Shown piece by piece: positions 45,422 through 54,350 of a stretch of 64,000 nucleotides of DNA; within the stretch, counting starts at the first letter, position 1; the number at the start of each line of letters is the position of its first letter. The notes under the pieces are model-generated. The model had not been told where the DNA came from, searched no databases, and saw only the letters and a program-made list of their open reading frames with translations. Location of the stretch: positions 1 through 64,000 of the forward strand of contig NZ_JAAABN010000003.1 of the NCBI RefSeq assembly GCF_011516765.1. The letters are read 5' to 3'. Made by a program: the position numbers and the translations under genes. Origin of the DNA: Acetobacter sicerae (GTDB taxonomy: Bacteria > Pseudomonadota > Alphaproteobacteria > Acetobacterales > Acetobacteraceae).

Positions 45422-46054
45422 ATGACATTCCCTGTTCTCTACACTTTCCGACGCTGCCCCTACGCAATGCGGGCGCGCCTCGCTCTTCTGTCCAGCGGGA
45501 CCGTCTGTGAATGTCGGGAAATCAAGCTATCAGCAAAACCCGAGGCAATGCTGAACGCGTCGCCAAAAGGCACCGTGCCTGTCCTCGTTTTGTCAGAAAG
45601 CCGCGTTATTGACCAAAGTCTGGACATCATGAAATGGACGCTCTCTCAATCCGATCCTGAAAACTGGCTGGAAAACGCCCGCTTCGATCTGATCGAGCGA
45701 AATGACACACTCTTCAAACACCATCTCGATCTTTACAAATACGCCACCCGCCATCAAAGCGATCCACATCACCACCGCCATGAAGCGTTGCAGATTCTTC
45801 TTGATCTGGAAAAACTTCTGGGAACCACATCTTTTCTGAACGGAGCACGCTTTGGTCTTACGGACGCCGCCATAGCGCCTTTTGTGCGCCAGTTTGCTGC
45901 AACGGATTCAGAATGGTTCGAAGCGCAGAAGATCCCCCATCTGCAAACATGGCTCAGAGACTTCATATCCTCACGTCGTTTCGGGCAGATCATGCATCGT
46001 TTCAATCCCTGGCGGCCAAATGACGAACCCGTCTTTCTCAGACCTGCAACATGA
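45422..46054 (+). CDS. glutathione S-transferase-like protein
   Basis: The 210-residue protein has the thioredoxin-fold start LYTFRRCPYAMRARLALLSS with a CPYA redox motif, KGTVPVLVL around the cis-proline, RVIDQSLDIM binding the glutathione gamma-glutamyl group and an all-helical C-terminal half. It resembles the GrxB/YadG-like GST branch rather than classical detoxifying enzymes. I start at 45422; an earlier in-frame ATG adds ten non-family residues. It converges with the next gene. The substrate is unknown. Confidence 0.85.
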   Translation: MTFPVLYTFRRCPYAMRARLALLSSGTVCECREIKLSAKPEAMLNASPKGTVPVLVLSESRVIDQSLDIMKWTLSQSDPENWLENARFDLIERNDTLFKHHLDLYKYATRHQSDPHHHRHEALQILLDLEKLLGTTSFLNGARFGLTDAAIAPFVRQFAATDSEWFEAQKIPHLQTWLRDFISSRRFGQIMHRFNPWRPNDEPVFLRPAT

Positions 46055-46065
46055 GACTTCACCAC

Positions 46066-46812
46066 TCAGAAAGCAGGCCAACCGACCGAAGGCGGTGCAA
46101 CGCTGGCTGCGCTCTGCCCATGCTGATCCAGTAATATCCTTATCAGACCGCTTTTTTTCACGTCCTCAACAAAGTCCTGTAACCAGGCTCTCGCGATTTC
46201 ACGCCCTTTCGGAACGCCCATTCCCTGTTCGATCGCCGTGAAACGTCCGGGAAGCACCCGATAGCCCGGATTGTCCGCAGCATAAGCTGTCAAAGGCTGA
46301 CGCACACCAGCGGCTGCATCCAGTTTCTGCTCCACGAAAAGGGCAATGGCGTCAGGCGAAGTGGCCGCCCGTTCCAGAGAAGCCTGTTGCAGATGGCGTG
46401 TCAGAAACAGGTCGTAGGCGGCTCCTTTTCCAACAGCGATACGAACCCCGGCGCGGTCCAGATCCTCGACAGCCTGATAAGGCGCATCGTCACGGACAAG
46501 ATAGGTTCCTTCGATGACAACATAAGGCGCGGTAAAAAGGATCTCGGCTGCTCGAACCGGGTCCACCGCCAGAAACATCATATCCAGTTCGCCGGACGAA
46601 ACAGCCTGCGTCACCTTGCCTGCGGCATCAAACGGCCTGAACTCAATCTCCACACCCAGCCGTCGCCCGACTTCTCTGGCGAGATCGACTGAAACACCAG
46701 CCAGTTCGCCAGTTGTCGTATCGCGACATGCCAGAACAGGATTGCCCAGATTGATCGCCGTTCTGATGACGCCCTGTGGCGCCAGTTCGCGGAGAATCTC
46801 ATCCGTTTTCAT
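46066..46812 (-). CDS. amino-acid-type solute-binding domain protein lacking a signal peptide
   Basis: The 248 residues form a type II periplasmic-binding fold as in polar amino acid ABC systems: GVIRTAINLGNPVLA, TGELAGVSVDLAREVGRRLGVEIEFRPFD, GELDMMFLAVDPVRAAEILFTAPYV and RIAVGKGAAYDLFL. The N-terminus (MKTDEILRELAPQ) is polar, so no export signal is visible, nor is there one in the 200 bases upstream. No permease or ATPase gene is adjacent. It may act in the cytoplasm, for example as a cyclohexadienyl dehydratase-like enzyme or sensor. I cannot decide which. Confidence 0.8.
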   Translation of the reverse strand: MKTDEILRELAPQGVIRTAINLGNPVLACRDTTTGELAGVSVDLAREVGRRLGVEIEFRPFDAAGKVTQAVSSGELDMMFLAVDPVRAAEILFTAPYVVIEGTYLVRDDAPYQAVEDLDRAGVRIAVGKGAAYDLFLTRHLQQASLERAATSPDAIALFVEQKLDAAAGVRQPLTAYAADNPGYRVLPGRFTAIEQGMGVPKGREIARAWLQDFVEDVKKSGLIRILLDQHGQSAASVAPPSVGWPAF

Positions 46813-47016
46813 GCGGTCTCCTCACTGTTTCCACCCCACCCGATATGGTGCATTTGATCCGTTACGGGAGGCTGGAACTGTAAAGACTGAAAACGCAAGA
46901 TGTATTGATCTGTAAATTCTGCATGCTTTAAACCATACTCTGTCGAGACCAGAGAACCGGGCCTCTCACGCCAGTCCGGATCATCGAACAGAGAAGCCAA
47001 TCGGGGGACTGTATTC

Positions 47017-48204
47017 ATGCCGACACTGACCGGACGACGGACATTTCTTGCCACCGGTCTCAGCATGGTGGCCGCATCAACCGTGAAAGCGGCGTCAGCA
47101 CAACCCGAACCACCATCAACCATATCCTCGCCTCCCCGCTCATGGGCCGGTCAGGCTCCAACCAGCTTCCTGCCTGACCCGGATGTCATCAGCCTCGATT
47201 CCTCCTTCAGGGATCTGCTGTTTCCCAACACGCCCATCCAGCGCGTGCTGACAGGCGGCGGCTGGCTCGAAGGCCCAACCTGGCTTGGTGAAGCCCGCAT
47301 TCTGCTGCTCAGCGACACCATCCGCAGCCAGCAATACCGTCTGATTCCCCCGGCTGAATCGGGTGAAGGATCTCTGTCCATTTTTCGGCAGGAAAGCTAT
47401 CACAGCAACGGCAACACCCTCGATACACAGGGGCGCATCATCACCTGCGAACATGACATGCGGCGTGTCATCCGCTGGGAGCATGACGGAAGTTGCAGTG
47501 TCATCGCGGACTCTTTCAACGGAAAACCACTCAATTCTCCCAACGACGTTATCGTCAATCCGCTCGACAACAGCATATGGTTTACTGACCCGGCCTATGG
47601 CGACACCCTGATCGAAGGGCACCCGGATTCACCCGGAAACGGTGCCAACCCCACCGGTAAGTTACGGTGGACACTGGGCACTGAGATCCCGGTTCAGTTC
47701 GCCGGTCATGCCCGACAGGCCGTTCATATTTTCCGGGTCGATGGCCAGAACGGCCAGCTCAAAGCCGTCCTTTCTCCGGAAGACGTCCCTTCCCCGAATG
47801 GTCTGTGCTTTTCACCAGATCAGAAGATTTTTTACGCCACTGGCACGACCTCAAATTCTTCCCAAAGTGGCGCTCAGCACGTGATCTATGCGTTCGACAT
47901 GGTGGATGGCCTTCCCCGGAATCGCCGCGTCTTCTGTTCCTTCATGCTTGAAAATCACAACATGATTCCGGACGGCATACGGGCAGACGTATTCGGCAAT
48001 CTGTGGTGTGGGGCCTCCGGCCCTTTCGGACTGGCGGGCGTCCTCTGTTACAACCCGGCCGGAAAACTGATCGGACGCATTCGCCTGCCGTTCGGATGCT
48101 CCAATCTTACTTTCGGTGGCCCCAAAAGGAACGAGCTTTATATGTGCTGCGGGTCTCAGATGTTCCGTCTGCTACTTGAAACACAGGGAGCCGGACTTTC
48201 CTGA
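47017..48204 (+). CDS. exported SMP-30/gluconolactonase-like protein
   Basis: The 395-residue product begins with a probable Tat-type signal (TGRRTFLATGLSMVAASTVKA). The six-bladed propeller shows the calcium and active-site blocks: WLEGPTWLG with the metal glutamate, SNGNTLDTQGRIITCEH, NSPNDVIVNP, SIWFTDPAYG and MIPDGIRADVFGNLW. Gluconolactonases open the lactone left by periplasmic glucose oxidation, a main pathway in acetic acid bacteria. Other lactones are possible. It is monocistronic and followed by repeat family A. Confidence 0.86.
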   Translation: MPTLTGRRTFLATGLSMVAASTVKAASAQPEPPSTISSPPRSWAGQAPTSFLPDPDVISLDSSFRDLLFPNTPIQRVLTGGGWLEGPTWLGEARILLLSDTIRSQQYRLIPPAESGEGSLSIFRQESYHSNGNTLDTQGRIITCEHDMRRVIRWEHDGSCSVIADSFNGKPLNSPNDVIVNPLDNSIWFTDPAYGDTLIEGHPDSPGNGANPTGKLRWTLGTEIPVQFAGHARQAVHIFRVDGQNGQLKAVLSPEDVPSPNGLCFSPDQKIFYATGTTSNSSQSGAQHVIYAFDMVDGLPRNRRVFCSFMLENHNMIPDGIRADVFGNLWCGASGPFGLAGVLCYNPAGKLIGRIRLPFGCSNLTFGGPKRNELYMCCGSQMFRLLLETQGAGLS

Positions 48205-48228
48205 CAGGGACCTGCCTGAATCAAAATA

Positions 48229-48304
48229 GGCTTCTGGGTGTTGCCTTTCAAAAAAGGCAACACCCTCTGAATCTTTTTGAAAAAATGCCACCAAAAACTT
48301 TCAC
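48229..48304 (+). repeat. dispersed intergenic repeat, family A, with hairpin
   Basis: GGGTGTTGCCTTTCAAAAAA is the start of a perfect hairpin ending GGCAACACCC (48236-48265). The second part, CTCTGAATCTTTTTGAAAAA then CCACCAAAAACTTTC, matches family A. It follows the gluconolactonase-like gene and may terminate it. Confidence 0.75.
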
Positions 48305-48523
48305 TGTTAAAAAACGATCCAACGTTGTCCTGCAGATAAAAACGTTTCTGAAGCCGCATCAAACCCATTGAAAACAATCTGGCCAAAAAAGATTCCTTAT
48401 TGATACGCATTATTATTTGCATAATCGGTTCTGATATAAATAAAAAATTCCAGCGCAACTTGTCTGAACCGTCAGACGTTATAAAACGAATTACCTTCAT
48501 GCGATAATTCAAGGAGCGCCCGA

Positions 48524-49954
48524 ATGGTCTCCGCGGCATCAGCACTACTTCTGGCCCGCTTTCAGTTCGCCTTTACCGTAGGCGTTCATATCGTTTTTCC
48601 TGCTTTTTCTATCGGGCTGGCCGCCTATCTGGCTGTGCTGGAAGGACTGTGGCTCAGGACGGACAAACAGGTCTATCTCGATCTCTACCGTTACTGGATC
48701 AAGATCTTTTCTGTCGTGTTCGGAATGGGCGTCGTCTCCGGACTGGTGATGTCTTACGAATTCGGCACCAACTGGTCCGTCTTCTCCCAGAAGGCCGGAC
48801 CGATTACGGGCGTTCTGCTGTCCTATGAAGTGATGACAGCGTTCTTTCTGGAAGCCGGCTTTCTGGGCGTCATGCTTTTCGGAATGAACAAGGTCGGACG
48901 CGGACTGCATTTCGCCGCCACCTGCTGCGTCTCGGTCGGAACCCTGATCTCCATGACATGGATTCTGGCTTCCAATTCATGGATGCAGACTCCTGCAGGC
49001 TACAGCATCGATCCTGCAACCGGACGCTTCATGCCGGAGGACTGGCTGGCGATCATCTTCAATCCCTCCTTCCCCTATCGCCTTGTGCATATGGGAATGG
49101 CGGCTTTCCTGTCTGTCGCGTTCATCATCGGCGGCACCGCCGCGTGGCATATGATGCGGGACAGGCGGAAAGGGCTGCCCATCAGCCAGCCCGTGAAAGT
49201 CATGTTCTCCATGGCGATGTGGATGGCGACCATCGTGGCTCCTCTCCAGATTCTTGCCGGTGATGCGCATGGTCTGAACACGCTGAAGCATCAGCCCGTG
49301 AAAATTGCCGCACTGGAAGGCGACTGGGAAACGGAAAGCCGTGCTCCGGAAATCCTGTTCGGTATTCCGAACATGAAAACCGAGCATACCGACTACGCCA
49401 TCAAGCTTCCCTTCGCCGGTTCCCTGATCCTGACACACAGCCTTGACGGCAAAGTGCCGGGCATGAAGGACTTCCCGGCGGATCAGCGTCCTCCGTCACC
49501 GATCATCTTCTTTACCTTCCGCATCATGATCGCGCTCGGCATGCTGATGGCGGCGACCGGCTTCCTGTCTCTCTACATGCGCTGGCGTGGCAGGCTGTTT
49601 ACAAGCCCGCTTCTGCACAGAATGGCGCTCGTCATGGCGCCGTCAGGCTTTCTCGCCCTGCTCTGCGGCTGGGTGACGACTGAAGTCGGGCGTCAGCCAT
49701 GGACCGTTTACGGCCTGCTCAGAACGGCTGACAGCGTTTCTCCCATCATGCTGCCCAGCATGGCCATCTCCATGACAGCGTTCGTCGTGGTGTATGTCAT
49801 CGTCTTCGGCACCGGGATCGGCATTCTTCTCCGCATGCTGAGCCGTCAGCCGGAAGAAGGCGAGCATGACCTGAGCGAACAGGGCACGGCTTCGGTTCTC
49901 GGCACACGGTCTCATCCCGAAACCGTCCTTTCCTCTCCAGACCACGGAGCGTGA
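48524..49954 (+). CDS. cioA: cytochrome bd-type quinol oxidase subunit I (CIO type)
   Basis: Subunit I oxidises quinol and carries the haems. The 476 residues show the b595 ligand region GVHIVFPAF (H22), the b558 ligand region YRLVHMGMAAFLS, the quinol motif TTEVGRQPW (about residue 384) and a short Q loop, which points to the cyanide-insensitive CIO branch found in acetic acid bacteria. AAGGAG lies 8 bases before the ATG. It forms an operon with cioB and a small DUF2474 gene. AT-rich DNA upstream may hold regulatory sites I cannot name. Confidence 0.93.
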   Translation: MVSAASALLLARFQFAFTVGVHIVFPAFSIGLAAYLAVLEGLWLRTDKQVYLDLYRYWIKIFSVVFGMGVVSGLVMSYEFGTNWSVFSQKAGPITGVLLSYEVMTAFFLEAGFLGVMLFGMNKVGRGLHFAATCCVSVGTLISMTWILASNSWMQTPAGYSIDPATGRFMPEDWLAIIFNPSFPYRLVHMGMAAFLSVAFIIGGTAAWHMMRDRRKGLPISQPVKVMFSMAMWMATIVAPLQILAGDAHGLNTLKHQPVKIAALEGDWETESRAPEILFGIPNMKTEHTDYAIKLPFAGSLILTHSLDGKVPGMKDFPADQRPPSPIIFFTFRIMIALGMLMAATGFLSLYMRWRGRLFTSPLLHRMALVMAPSGFLALLCGWVTTEVGRQPWTVYGLLRTADSVSPIMLPSMAISMTAFVVVYVIVFGTGIGILLRMLSRQPEEGEHDLSEQGTASVLGTRSHPETVLSSPDHGA

Positions 49955-49958
49955 TACA

Positions 49959-50978
49959 ATGAGTGGTGCTGCTTACTGGCTGCCGGTCATCTGGACGGTG
50001 ATCCTTGCCGCCGCAATCCTTATCTATGTCATTCTGGATGGCTTCGACCTCGGGATCGGCATGCTGTTCGCCGTCGAGCGGGATCAGGGACGACGGGATG
50101 TCATGGTCAATACTGTCGCCCCCGTGTGGGATGGCAATGAGACCTGGATGATACTCGGGGGAGCCACGCTTTATGGCGTCTTCCCCGGCGCCTACGCCAC
50201 CCTGCTGCCGGCGTTGTACCTCCCGATTCTTCTCATGGTTCTGGCGCTGATCTTTCGCGGGGTCGCCTTTGAATTCCGTATCATGACACGGGATAGCGGA
50301 CGGTCCGGACTCTGGGACATCGCCTTCATGGGGGGATCGGCGACAGCCGCATTCTGTCAGGGCGCGATTCTGGGTGGCGTCATTCAGGGCGTGTCCGTGA
50401 CGAAAGGCGCCTTCAACGGCGGTCCGCTCGACTGGCTGACCCCCTTCAGCATTCTTTGCGGACTGTCCGTGATGTGCGGCTACGCACTGCTTGGCGCCTG
50501 CTGGCTGGTCTGGCGCACAACGGGCGTGCTGGAAGCAAGTTGCCGTCACTGGGCGCGGCGTCTGGCCATCGGTCTTTTCGTGGGTATTGTCGCCGTCAGT
50601 CTGTGGACACCCATGCTGCACGAGCCTTACCTCGTACGCTGGACAGACTGGCCGAACATCCTGTTTGTCGCGCCGGTGCCTGTGCTGGTGATCCTTCTGG
50701 CGTTCCTGTTTGTGCGTGGGTTGCAGAGAGAGCATCCAGTAGCGCCGTTTCTCTGCGCGCTGGGCTGGTTCTTTCTCTGCTTCACCGGCCTAGGGATTTC
50801 CATTTTCCCCTATATGGTGCCGCCGTCCCTGACCCTGTGGGATGTATCCTCTCCCCCCTCCAGTCAGGCCTTCCAGTTGGTGGGCACAGCCATTCTGCTG
50901 CCCATCATCCTGACCTATACGGTCTATTCCTATCGCGTCTTCCGCGGAAAGGTCACAGAAGCCGATGCGTATCACTGA
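49959..50978 (+). CDS. cioB: cytochrome bd-type quinol oxidase subunit II (CIO type)
   Basis: The 339-residue multi-pass partner shows the family start LPVIWTVILAAAILIYVILDGFDLGIG and VAPVWDGNETWMILGGATLYGVFP. It assembles with subunit I to form a non-electrogenic-pump terminal oxidase that reduces oxygen to water. It starts 4 bases after the cioA stop, with GGAG 9 bases upstream of the ATG. Its end overlaps the next small gene by 14 bases. Confidence 0.93.
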   Translation: MSGAAYWLPVIWTVILAAAILIYVILDGFDLGIGMLFAVERDQGRRDVMVNTVAPVWDGNETWMILGGATLYGVFPGAYATLLPALYLPILLMVLALIFRGVAFEFRIMTRDSGRSGLWDIAFMGGSATAAFCQGAILGGVIQGVSVTKGAFNGGPLDWLTPFSILCGLSVMCGYALLGACWLVWRTTGVLEASCRHWARRLAIGLFVGIVAVSLWTPMLHEPYLVRWTDWPNILFVAPVPVLVILLAFLFVRGLQREHPVAPFLCALGWFFLCFTGLGISIFPYMVPPSLTLWDVSSPPSSQAFQLVGTAILLPIILTYTVYSYRVFRGKVTEADAYH

Positions 50979-51117
50979 CGCCATCGTTTCCGGCCGGGGG
51001 GAGAAAGCCCCCCGCAGTCTGCTCCGCCGGTTCGGATGGTTCATCGCCATATGGGCCATGAGCACCGTCGGATTTATCGCAGCCGCTTCTGTTCTGAAGT
51101 TTTTTGTTCCTCATTAA
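50965..51117 (+). CDS. DUF2474 small membrane protein of the CIO oxidase
   Basis: Translation from the ATG at 50965 gives 50 residues. After a basic LLRRFGWFIAIWAMS comes a single membrane segment (VGFIAAASVLKFFV). This fits DUF2474, small proteins encoded after cioB, in the place that CydX holds in the E. coli bd oxidase. It overlaps cioB by 14 bases, so translation is probably coupled. It may stabilise the oxidase. Confidence 0.82.
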   Translation: MRITDAIVSGRGEKAPRSLLRRFGWFIAIWAMSTVGFIAAASVLKFFVPH

Positions 51118-51300
51118 TGCTTCAGTGCCTGTTTCGATATTGAAACCATAAACAAGACTGAAAATTTCAGGGGAGCAATGACGGAATAAAGTGATTTTTA
51201 ATGATTTCAGCCTGTAATTCCGTCGTAGATTAATAATTTATCAACGCCTTGATCCTTACTTGTGTGATTTAGCAATCACAAACGGTTTTGACACGTCACA

Positions 51301-52626
51301 ATGTTTGGATTTCAGAGGTTTTATAACTGCCGGAACGGTGGGGTGAGCCTTATGGTTGCCGTCAGCACTTCGGTGGCGGTCATAGGGGTTGCTGCGGCCA
51401 TAAACCTCGGAGCTGCTGTTCAGAACAAAAAAACGCTGCAGGGAATCTCCGACGCCGCGGCCCTTCAGGCAGAAAAAACCGTTCAGGCGGCACAGGCTAG
51501 CGCCAGCACCACGATGAGCCAGTCCGACATCGCCGCCCTGGCCCAGACGACTGTTCAAAGCTATGTGGCGGCGAATACGCCGGCGGGTTCCACCGTCCCC
51601 GACATCCAGGTGGCCTATACGTCCCTTTCCACCTATTCGGGGAACGTTACAGTCACCCTTTCGAGAAAAACCTCTCTTTTCATGTCGGGCGTTCTTCCCG
51701 GCGGTGGGATTCCTGTCTCGGTCACTTCCACCGCCACCATGACGCTCGGCAATTCCTACATTCAGATTATATTTCTGGTGGATATTTCAAATTCCATGGG
51801 AATCGGCGGCACTCCCGCAGATATATCCGCCCTTGAAAACAGTTCTGCTCAGTGCGCATTCGCCTGCCACGATCCAAACGGTTACCGGGGATCCTGCACG
51901 AAAAAATCATCCTCTAATTTTTTCGGACTTCCGCCATGCAATACGCGGGTTACAGCGCAGCAGGCCGGGATCAACCTAAAAATCGACTATGTCAATCAGG
52001 CCATTCAGACATTCATGGCGCAGCTTGTAGACTATTCAAATAAAGATCAAAACAATATCACAGCAAGCATTACGACTTACGGAACAACAATACAGCAGAT
52101 ACAGGCACCCACGACTGATATTGCCGCGGCGACGTCCGTAGCCTCCACCATCGATCTCGAAACTGCCGTTCCCATGCCCATCCTCGGATATACAAGGACG
52201 AGTGACGCGCTGAACACCATTGCCGGCCAACTTACAAATGTTGGACAGGGTGAAAGCGAAAACAGCCAAAGAACCTATGTCATTTTCATTTCTGATGGGG
52301 CGCAGGACATCTACAGCACCGCTAACAGCTATCAGCATATAGTAACCGTGAATTATCAGGCCGCCTGCAATACCCTAAAGCAGATGGGGGTGACTCTTCT
52401 CTCTGTATGGGTGCCTTACTATCCCATTTATGGATCGCAGCAGTATAACACCCTGATTGCCCCCCTGCCGACAACGGGGACAGGCTCCATGGAGGGAGCC
52501 ATGCAGGCCTGCGCCACAAGCTCCGACTATTACTTCGAGGCTGACGATGGGCCGGCCATTAAAAATGCGCTCACATCGTCTCTCTCAAGCATCGTCACAA
52601 GCAGCGGTCTGAGACTTATCAAATAG
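51301..52626 (+). CDS. TadG-like protein with von Willebrand factor A domain
   Basis: The 441-residue protein has a prepilin-like hydrophobic start (GGVSLMVAVSTSVAVIGVAAAINLGAA, residues about 13-39), as in TadE/TadG pilus-assembly proteins. The vWA domain has a MIDAS motif DISNSMG (DxSxS) at about residue 161 and YVIFISDGAQD later. Cysteines around SAQCAFACHDPNGYRGSC and LPPCNTRV could form disulfides. No tad cluster adjoins, so it is a solo gene. The DNA is less GC-rich than its neighbours. Confidence 0.82.
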   Translation: MFGFQRFYNCRNGGVSLMVAVSTSVAVIGVAAAINLGAAVQNKKTLQGISDAAALQAEKTVQAAQASASTTMSQSDIAALAQTTVQSYVAANTPAGSTVPDIQVAYTSLSTYSGNVTVTLSRKTSLFMSGVLPGGGIPVSVTSTATMTLGNSYIQIIFLVDISNSMGIGGTPADISALENSSAQCAFACHDPNGYRGSCTKKSSSNFFGLPPCNTRVTAQQAGINLKIDYVNQAIQTFMAQLVDYSNKDQNNITASITTYGTTIQQIQAPTTDIAAATSVASTIDLETAVPMPILGYTRTSDALNTIAGQLTNVGQGESENSQRTYVIFISDGAQDIYSTANSYQHIVTVNYQAACNTLKQMGVTLLSVWVPYYPIYGSQQYNTLIAPLPTTGTGSMEGAMQACATSSDYYFEADDGPAIKNALTSSLSSIVTSSGLRLIK

Positions 52627-52678
52627 AATCCTGCGTCACTCTGCATTTTTAGCAAAAGAGCAGAACCTTTTTACCTGA

Positions 52679-54193
52679 TCAGGATGCTGTGCCTCCCACG
52701 GTCAGACCAGTCATTTTCAGGGTCGGCTGCCCCACCCCGACAGGAACACCCTGCCCGGCTTTGCCACAGGTGCCGATCCCCGGATCAAGCGCCATATCGG
52801 AGCCGATCATGGAAATGGAGGTCATCGCGTCCGCACCATTGCCGATCAGTGTCGCCCCCTTGACCGGCGCCGTCACTTTTCCATCCTCGATCATGTAGGC
52901 TTCGGAAGCCGCGAACACGAATTTCCCGGATGTAATGTCCACCTGGCCACCACCGAAGTTCACCGCATAGAGGCCTCGTTTCACTGACCGGATCATATCG
53001 TCAGTGCTCGCCTGTCCCGCCAGCATGAGCGTGTTGGTCATACGGGGCAGCGGCATATAGCCGTAAGACTGACGACGCCCATTCCCTGTGGGCGCAACGC
53101 CCATCAGACGAGCGTTCAGACGATCCTGAATGAAACCCGTCAGGATACCGTCCTCGATCATCACCGTTCTGCCTGAAGGCGTGCCTTCATCGTCAACCGT
53201 CAGACTGCCGCGACGATCAGGCAATGTGCCGTCATCCACAACCGTCACGCCGGGACTGGCGACGCGCTTTCCCATCAGATCCGAGAACATGGAGGTTTTC
53301 TTGCGGTTGAAGTCGCCCTCCAGACCGTGACCGACCGCTTCATGCAGAAGAATGCCTGGCCAGCCGGAGCCAAGGACGATCTCCATTTCCCCAGCGGGAG
53401 CAGGACGCGCATCCAGATTGATCAGAGCTGTCCGCAACGCCTCATTCACACCGTGCTGCCAGGCATTTTCTTCCAGCAGTTTCGTCACACTGTAACGACC
53501 ACCAAACCCATAGGAACCGCTCTCGCGACGACCATCTTTCTCCACCACGACGGAGACATTCAGGCGCACCAGCGGACGGATATCCGCGACTCTCAGCCCG
53601 TCAGCCCGGATGATCTGCACCGCCTGCCACTCGGACGCGATGGACGCCATCACCTGCACGACCCGACTGTCTTTCCCACGCGCATAAGCGTCGATCTGGC
53701 CGAGCAGCGCCGCCCGACGGGCGAAATCCGTCTCATGCAGCGGGTTATTGTCGCTGTAGAGGCGCGAGTTGGTTGAGCGTGGCGGGGGCGCCATGATGCC
53801 GGACCGGCCATTCCTTACGGCGGAGACCGTCTCAGCAGCGCGCCGGAGAGAGGACTTGCTGATCTCGTCGGAGTGGGCGAACCCGGTTTCCTCACCCAGC
53901 ACGCTCCGCAGACCAAAGCCACTGGATGTATCGAAGGATGCTGACCGGATGACTCCGTCATCAAGCGCCAGCCCTTCACTTTCGCGGTATTCGAGAAAGA
54001 GTTCGCCGTCCTCCATGCCTTCCAGCGCATGGGCGGTCATGCTCTCCGCTTCGTCCCGACTCAGCAGACCACCGGCGCGCTCGAAGAAAAGATGATCCGT
54101 CGCGGCAAGAGGCCCAAGCCCCGCGACCGAGGACTGCACACTCTTTTCTCCGGCAGAGACAGCAACATTCCGGGTTGAGGCAGTGGACGACAT
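52679..54193 (-). CDS. tldD: metalloprotease subunit TldD
   Basis: The protein of about 504 residues is TldD, which with PmbA/TldE forms a peptidase that processes small peptides. It holds the HExxxH site as LLHEAVGHGLEGDFNRKKTS and the downstream conserved PLPRMTNTLMLAG. I start at 54193, with GGAG 8 bases upstream; a longer start at 54247 has no family support. No pmbA gene is near. The gene diverges from the trehalase gene. Confidence 0.92.
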   Translation of the reverse strand: MSSTASTRNVAVSAGEKSVQSSVAGLGPLAATDHLFFERAGGLLSRDEAESMTAHALEGMEDGELFLEYRESEGLALDDGVIRSASFDTSSGFGLRSVLGEETGFAHSDEISKSSLRRAAETVSAVRNGRSGIMAPPPRSTNSRLYSDNNPLHETDFARRAALLGQIDAYARGKDSRVVQVMASIASEWQAVQIIRADGLRVADIRPLVRLNVSVVVEKDGRRESGSYGFGGRYSVTKLLEENAWQHGVNEALRTALINLDARPAPAGEMEIVLGSGWPGILLHEAVGHGLEGDFNRKKTSMFSDLMGKRVASPGVTVVDDGTLPDRRGSLTVDDEGTPSGRTVMIEDGILTGFIQDRLNARLMGVAPTGNGRRQSYGYMPLPRMTNTLMLAGQASTDDMIRSVKRGLYAVNFGGGQVDITSGKFVFAASEAYMIEDGKVTAPVKGATLIGNGADAMTSISMIGSDMALDPGIGTCGKAGQGVPVGVGQPTLKMTGLTVGGTAS

Positions 54194-54350
54194 GGGCAAA
54201 ACTCCGGGGTAGAAAGTGGGAACGTCCTGACTGGCGTTCACCATCACGATACGCCCTTATGTCATAACTGGTTTCTTCCGACCCGGAAAACCCGCAGGCG
54301 GTTATCGCGTCATTATCCCACAGGGACACGGTCGCACGAAAGGATTTCTC

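Noticed and set aside
48405-48430. GCATTATTATTTGCATAAT, which resembles an iron-regulator (Fur or Irr) box before cioA
   Set aside because: The AT-rich surroundings make such palindromic words likely by chance, and I see no second copy to support it.
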